From Psilocybe azurescens (Eukaryota > Basidiomycota > Agaricomycetes > Agaricales > Agrocybaceae), in NCBI GenBank assembly GCA_023853785.1, contig JAJIRX010000888.1:1-64000 (forward strand): a stretch of DNA of 64,000 bases, given 5' to 3'. Made by a program: the position numbers and the translations under genes. Positions 63,199 through 64,000 of this stretch are shown here, one piece after another. Below the pieces are notes generated by a model. The model was not told the origin of the DNA, did no database searches, and saw only the letters and a list, made by a program, of their open reading frames with translations. Each line of letters opens with the position of its first letter. Positions within the stretch are counted from its first letter, which is position 1.

Positions 63199-64000
63199 TC
63201 AAAGGGATCCAAAAGCAGGCAGACAGACTTTTCTTTGATCGAAGGGAAAGAGCCCTGCAGACACTCTGGTACCCGCGATGATACCACTCCAATCCAAAGT
63301 CTCCCAATTGGCTTGGCCCTCTTGCTTCTTTCGAGCGAAATGAGCACGGGCAGTTAGTAAATTCTGATGAGCCACGTCAATGGCGGGCATAGGCGAGTTG
63401 TGTTTGGCGGTCAGTCGACGGATGTGGCTAGAGGAAATATCAGTATCGAACGATGATAGACAGCATCCGATAGACAGACGTTGCATCTTTAATCCCACCG
63501 TCAATGCTGAATCCCTGACTCCCATCGAAGTGATCGCCCATCATTTTTTTTTGCGTAGTTGACAATGCTATGGAATTGTCAAAATTAGTTGCTGGGTACC
63601 AGTTGGTTCCGACAAATTACCTAGGAGCGGGGAAATATTCTGCAAGAGATAGTTAAGATAAGAAGGGACAAATAGCGTGAAACAGATGAACCTTTGATCA
63701 GGGATTCGACATGATCTTCGCCGATTCCGGATTTTTGAGCGAAGGTGAACGCTTCTGCCAAGACTTCGAGATTCCCCAAAATCAAGGAATTGCCGAGCAG
63801 TTTGAAAGTTAGCGCTGAATAGTTATTCAATTTGGTATTCGAATAATTTAACGATACACGCACCCTTTTGCAAATCTCCACCGAGATCAATGACCTTTTT
63901 CCCGACAGCGGGTACCAGCCAGTAGGCCACCTCTTTCTTGGATCGATAATCACCGCTCATGACGAGTAATAGTTGCGACTTTTCCGCCACTAACGGCGAA
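63199..64000 (-). CDS. 3-hydroxyisobutyrate dehydrogenase-like protein (5' partial)
   Basis: Member of the beta-hydroxyacid dehydrogenase family (NAD-binding domain of 6-phosphogluconate-dehydrogenase type). The visible part starts in the Rossmann domain (LLLVMSGDYRSKKEVAYWLV, VGKKVIDLGGDL). After an intron it continues with ALTFKLLGNSLILGNLEVLAEAFTFAQKSG, whose Lys in the GxxxKLxxN-type motif is the catalytic position, then GFSIDGGIKDAT, an intron (about 63426-63479), and HIRRLTAKHNSPMPAIDVAHQ, ending FPFDQRKVCLPAFGSL at 63199. Several introns. The N-terminus lies beyond the window. Confidence 0.82.

Overview
The window is nuclear DNA of a filamentous basidiomycete, most likely an Agaricomycete. 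The reasons are dense genes on both strands, many 50-70 base introns with GT..AG ends and CTNAN-like branch sites, two FunK1-type protein kinase genes, an intact-ended Helitron, and families such as PFA4, ISC1 and an OLE1 desaturase with a C-terminal cytochrome b5.

Layout. 1-9.2 kb: an acidic coiled-coil protein cut by the window edge, a probable mitochondrial protein, a Ser/Thr-rich single-pass membrane protein and the DHHC palmitoyltransferase PFA4. 9321-17135: a 7815-base Helitron on the minus strand between the 3' ends of two convergent genes. Both termini, the 3' hairpin and the A/T insertion site are visible; its 5' end is duplicated in tandem (187 bases) and it carries a Rep-helicase and a second OB-fold-like ORF. 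17.3-31 kb: a protein rich in spaced tryptophans (Argonaute-hook-like), a secreted FAD oxidase, CutC, a stearoyl-CoA desaturase, an RSC4-like double bromodomain protein and a diverged CutC-like gene. 31.6-36.2 kb: methionine aminopeptidase 2 and an alpha/beta hydrolase. 36.7-41.6 kb: two broken FunK1 kinase genes in tandem. 42.1-57.8 kb: ISC1 head-to-head with the mRNA export factor p15/NXT, the splicing helicase Prp22 head-to-head with a DHX29/DHX57-like helicase, a His-rich small ORF, nicotinamidase, a 33-base G run and a tail-rich membrane protein. 57.8-62 kb: gene-poor. 62.0-62.4 kb: a small cysteine-rich secreted protein. The right edge cuts a 3-hydroxyisobutyrate-dehydrogenase-like gene.

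A second layer runs through the whole window. Conserved genes, including essential ones such as Prp22 and MetAP2, are interrupted by single-base frame breaks, very often in runs of 3-6 identical bases. I read this mainly as base-calling error in an unpolished assembly. CDS spans below therefore run from inferred start to inferred stop, across introns and frame breaks. The same error signature explains most or all frame breaks in the Helitron, so that element may be intact and young.
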